The notes beneath the pieces were generated by a model that saw only the letters and a program-made list of their open reading frames with translations, was not told where the DNA came from and did no database searches. Shown here piece by piece: positions 61,633-64,000 of a stretch of DNA of 64,000 nucleotides; position 1 is the first letter of the stretch; every line of letters begins with the position of its first letter. The DNA lies in assembly GCF_039543505.1 (NCBI RefSeq), contig NZ_BAABJW010000005.1:124001-188000 (forward strand). Direction: 5' to 3'. The stretch comes from Litoribaculum gwangyangense (GTDB taxonomy: Bacteria > Bacteroidota > Bacteroidia > Flavobacteriales > Flavobacteriaceae). Both the position numbers and the translations under genes were made by a program.

Positions 61633-62679
61633 ATGAGTAGAGTAGTAACATTTGGAGAAATCATGTTAAGATTAGCTCCACAAGGATTTTTAAGATTTTC
61701 TCAAGCCGATAATTTTGATGTGGTTTATGGCGGTGGAGAATCTAACGTAGCGGTGTCATTAGCAAACTATGGCATTTCAGTCGATTTTGTAACACGCTTG
61801 CCAAAAAATGATATTGGGCAATGCGCGATGATGGAAATGCGTAAGCGCGGCGTTGGTGTTGATAAAATTGTATGGGGAGGTGATCGTTTAGGTATTTATT
61901 TCTTAGAAACAGGAGCGGTATCTAGAGGAAGTAAAGTGGTTTACGATAGAGCCCATTCTGCAATGGCAGAAATTCAATCTGGAATGGTTGATTGGAATAG
62001 TGTTTTTGAAGGCGTTGAATGGTTTCACTGGACAGGAATAACACCGGCAATTTCTCAAAGTTCGGCTGATGTTTGTTTGGAAGCTGTTAAAGCGGCTAGT
62101 TCGAAAGGGATTACTATATCTACAGATTTGAATTATAGAGCTAAGCTTTGGAAATATTGTGATTCAGCTCATAGAGAAAAAATAATGACAGAATTAACAT
62201 CTTACTGTGATGTTGTTTTAGGGAACGAAGAAGATGCAGAAATGCACTTTGGAATAAAGCCAGAAGGATTAGCCGTTCAAACTCATGGACATGATGTAAA
62301 GGCTGAAGCCTTTTTATCTGTATGTCAGCAAATGATGAAAAAATTCCCAAGAGCTAAAAAAGTAATTACTACTTTAAGAGGATCTATTTCAGCATCTCAT
62401 AATACTTGGGCTGGCGTTTTATATGATGGTAAGCAAATGTTGCAAACTCGTCAGTACCAAATTACTGATATTGTAGATCGCGTAGGTGGTGGCGATTCCT
62501 TTATGGGAGGTTTAATTTATGGTTTGTTAATCTATCCAGACAACGATCAAAATGCTTTAGATTTTGCAGTGGCTGCATCTTGTTTGAAGCACACTATTAA
62601 AGGTGATGCTAACTTAGTAACGGTTGAGGAAGTGACAAAATTAATGGGTGGCGATGCTTCAGGTAGAGTAGCTAGATAA
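61633..62679 (+). CDS. kdgK: 2-Keto-3-deoxygluconate kinase (PfkB family)
   Basis: This 348-residue sugar kinase begins VVTFGEIMLRLAP, has YGGGESNVAVSLANYG near the sugar site and the C-terminal PfkB motif DRVGGGDSFMGGLIYGL with the catalytic Asp. It phosphorylates 2-keto-3-deoxygluconate to KDPG in the cytoplasm. The next gene is the aldolase that splits KDPG, so the two complete uronate catabolism. They are preceded by two LacI operators. Identification as kdgK rests on this pairing plus family features; other PfkB sugars are possible but less likely. Confidence 0.9.
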   Translation: MSRVVTFGEIMLRLAPQGFLRFSQADNFDVVYGGGESNVAVSLANYGISVDFVTRLPKNDIGQCAMMEMRKRGVGVDKIVWGGDRLGIYFLETGAVSRGSKVVYDRAHSAMAEIQSGMVDWNSVFEGVEWFHWTGITPAISQSSADVCLEAVKAASSKGITISTDLNYRAKLWKYCDSAHREKIMTELTSYCDVVLGNEEDAEMHFGIKPEGLAVQTHGHDVKAEAFLSVCQQMMKKFPRAKKVITTLRGSISASHNTWAGVLYDGKQMLQTRQYQITDIVDRVGGGDSFMGGLIYGLLIYPDNDQNALDFAVAASCLKHTIKGDANLVTVEEVTKLMGGDASGRVAR

Positions 62680-62711
62680 TAAACCATTCAACAAATAAAC
62701 ATTTATATAAA

Positions 62712-63380
62712 ATGGCACAATTTTCAAGATTAGAAGTGGCGCAAGCCATGAAAGAAACAGGTATGATTCCTCTGTTCTTTAATAACGATTTAGAATTAAG
62801 TAAAAACATTTTAAAAGCATGTTATGATGGAGGTGCCAGATTAATGGAGTTTACAGCCCGTGGTGACTTTGCTCACGAAGTTTTTGGTGAGTTAACAAAA
62901 TACGCGGTTAAAGAACTTCCAGGCATGATTATGGGTGTAGGTTCGGTAACGGATGCAGCCGCAGCATCTCTATATATGGCTTTGGGAGCAAATTTTATAG
63001 TAACACCAGTTCTTAGGGAAGATATTGCTATTGTTTGCAACAGACGCAAAGTTTTATGGTCTCCAGGCTGTGGCAGTTTAACTGAAATTGCTAGAGCGGA
63101 AGAGTTAGGCTGTGAAATAGTAAAATTATTTCCAGGAGACTTATACGGTCCTAAATTTGTAAAGGGTATCAAAGGGCCGCAACCTTGGACAAGTATCATG
63201 CCAACAGGTGGTGTATCACCAACAGAAGAAAATTTAAAAGGCTGGTTTGATGCTGGTGTAACCTGTGTTGGAATGGGGTCTCAATTAATATCAAAAGAGA
63301 TTCTCGTAAATAAAGATTATGATAAGCTTAAGCAAGATGTTGCCAATGCTTTAAACATCATTAAAAATTTAAATAAATAA
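62712..63380 (+). CDS. 2-Keto-3-deoxy-6-phosphogluconate/4-hydroxy-2-oxoglutarate aldolase
   Basis: This 222-residue class I aldolase splits KDPG to pyruvate and glyceraldehyde 3-phosphate. The TIM-barrel motifs are GARLMEFTARGD with the catalytic Glu, GVGSVTDAAAASLYMALGANFIVTP, the Schiff-base Lys in EIVKLFPGD and the phosphate loop IMPTGGVSPTEEN. It lies 33 bases after kdgK, in one operon. It would link uronic acids released from polysaccharides, such as those in the neighbouring locus or alginate, to central metabolism. The symbol eda or kdgA would both be acceptable; I leave it open. Confidence 0.93.
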   Translation: MAQFSRLEVAQAMKETGMIPLFFNNDLELSKNILKACYDGGARLMEFTARGDFAHEVFGELTKYAVKELPGMIMGVGSVTDAAAASLYMALGANFIVTPVLREDIAIVCNRRKVLWSPGCGSLTEIARAEELGCEIVKLFPGDLYGPKFVKGIKGPQPWTSIMPTGGVSPTEENLKGWFDAGVTCVGMGSQLISKEILVNKDYDKLKQDVANALNIIKNLNK

Positions 63381-63485
63381 CATGAACAATAAAATCCTAT
63401 TTATAAAGAAACAAATGTTTTCATGTTTTATTATTTGATAAGTTCTTACTAGATAGGTTTTAAAATTTAATCTTTTTTAAACGAA

Positions 63486-63530
63486 AATAAAATCCTAATG
63501 CACAAATTTGTGTACTAGGATTTTTATTTT
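63486..63530. terminator. Terminator between the aldolase and the AraC-type gene
   Basis: A long stem with CACAAATTTGTG at its tip and AAAATCCTA/TAGGATTTT arms (one mismatch, one G-T) is followed by TTTTTATTTT. It is convergent between the two genes and can act in both directions. Confidence 0.8.
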
Positions 63531-63570
63531 ACATAGGTTTTTAACGGATTTATTTTATTAACGATTGTTT

Positions 63571-64000
63571 TTAGATATTCATTTTTCTGTACTTGGATGG
63601 CGATTCTTTTTTATAAATCTGAAATTGCCTATTAAAATTAGAAATATTATTATACCCGCAATGTTCCGCTACTTCAGCTATACTTATTTCTTTATTTTTT
63701 ATTAATAAATTACAAGCATTTTCAATCCTTAATTCTGTTAAAAACTGAATGTATGTTTTATTAGTTCTTTTTTTAAAGTATTTACAAAACGCATTTTTGG
63801 TCATATTTGCTATACCAGCGATGGTTTGTAAAGAAATTTCTTTTTCAAAATTATTCATGGTGTATTCAAATACATTTCTAATTCTATATCCTTCATTATC
63901 AGAGTATTTTTTATCGTATATGTAGGATGATAAATTTTTATAGTTGCACTTAGAACCTATTTTTAAAAGCTGAAGTAATATCAAGAGTTTTTCAAGTTTT
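63571..64000 (-). CDS. AraC family transcriptional regulator, C-terminal part
   Basis: About 143 C-terminal residues are visible. The frame remains open to the right edge, so the N-terminal sensor domain is outside the window; an internal TTG at 63984 is not the true start. Two helix-turn-helix units are clear: ISLQTIAGIANMTKNAFCKYFKKRTNKTYIQFLTELRIENACNLL and ISIAEVAEHCGYNNISNFNRQFQIYKKESPSKYRK. The preceding LLILLQLLKIG linker is typical of cupin-AraC regulators. It is convergent with the kdgK operon. The targets are unknown. Confidence 0.88.
   Translation of the reverse strand, partial: KLEKLLILLQLLKIGSKCNYKNLSSYIYDKKYSDNEGYRIRNVFEYTMNNFEKEISLQTIAGIANMTKNAFCKYFKKRTNKTYIQFLTELRIENACNLLIKNKEISIAEVAEHCGYNNISNFNRQFQIYKKESPSKYRKMNI

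Noticed and set aside
1..64000. CRISPR arrays, insertion sequences, prophage or toxin-antitoxin genes
   Set aside because: No regularly spaced repeats, transposase, integrase, phage structural or toxin-antitoxin families were recognised on either strand.

Overview
The window looks like a chromosomal segment of a marine, polysaccharide-degrading member of the Flavobacteriaceae (Bacteroidota). The evidence is the strongly AT-rich DNA, paired SusC/SusD outer-membrane systems, a hybrid two-component sensor (HTCS), C-terminal type IX secretion (T9SS) sorting domains, many TTG starts, promoter -7 boxes of the TAnnTTTG type, a Rho factor with a long Q/N/K-rich insert, and housekeeping families typical of the phylum (DUF4293, DUF3667, DUF1599, BT_3928-like). 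No insertion sequence, prophage or CRISPR array was seen.

Bases 1-16,430 are ordinary core genome: the end of an outer-membrane porin-like gene, a YceI-like protein, rho, DUF4293, a phosphodiesterase, truA, an MsbA-like ABC exporter, the minus-strand group folP - lipoprotein - cdaA - DUF3667, and a plus-strand run DUF1599 - DoxX/thioredoxin-like - oligopeptide-type permease - TlpA-like - tpiA - prmA - clpS. A TSUP transporter and a tRNA-Arg(ACG) close the region.

Bases 16,658-60,317 form one very large polysaccharide utilization locus (PUL), almost all on the plus strand. Its left half is headed by an ECF sigma factor, a FecR-type anti-sigma factor and a SusC carrying the STN signalling domain, then SusD. 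After a hairpin come a DUF6250/YesU-like lipoprotein, a double DUF1080 protein, two Tat-exported Gfo/Idh/MocA oxidoreductases, an esterase, a sulfatase, a GH88/GH105-like alpha-barrel enzyme and an NHL propeller. A divergent sulfatase, a GH130 enzyme, a sodium-solute symporter and a third sulfatase follow. An HTCS regulator then precedes the right half: three tandem paralogues of an unrecognised TIM-barrel-like putative glycosidase, a second SusC/SusD pair, two more sulfatases, a second copy of the esterase, a small periplasmic protein and a T9SS beta-helix protein. Together they suggest surface cleavage, SusCD uptake, periplasmic desulfation, deacylation and oxidation-assisted glycoside cleavage, then import by the symporter and cytoplasmic GH130 processing of a sulfated, probably esterified polysaccharide. 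Uronate and mannose content are plausible but not proven.

Bases 60,462-63,380 hold a LacI regulator diverging from kdgK and a KDPG aldolase, with two near-identical palindromic operators between them. An AraC-type regulator runs off the right edge. The most interesting item is the tandem triad of paralogous, differently localised putative glycosidases at 44,343-49,346, followed by the periplasmic 3-keto-glycoside module at 24,749-28,674.
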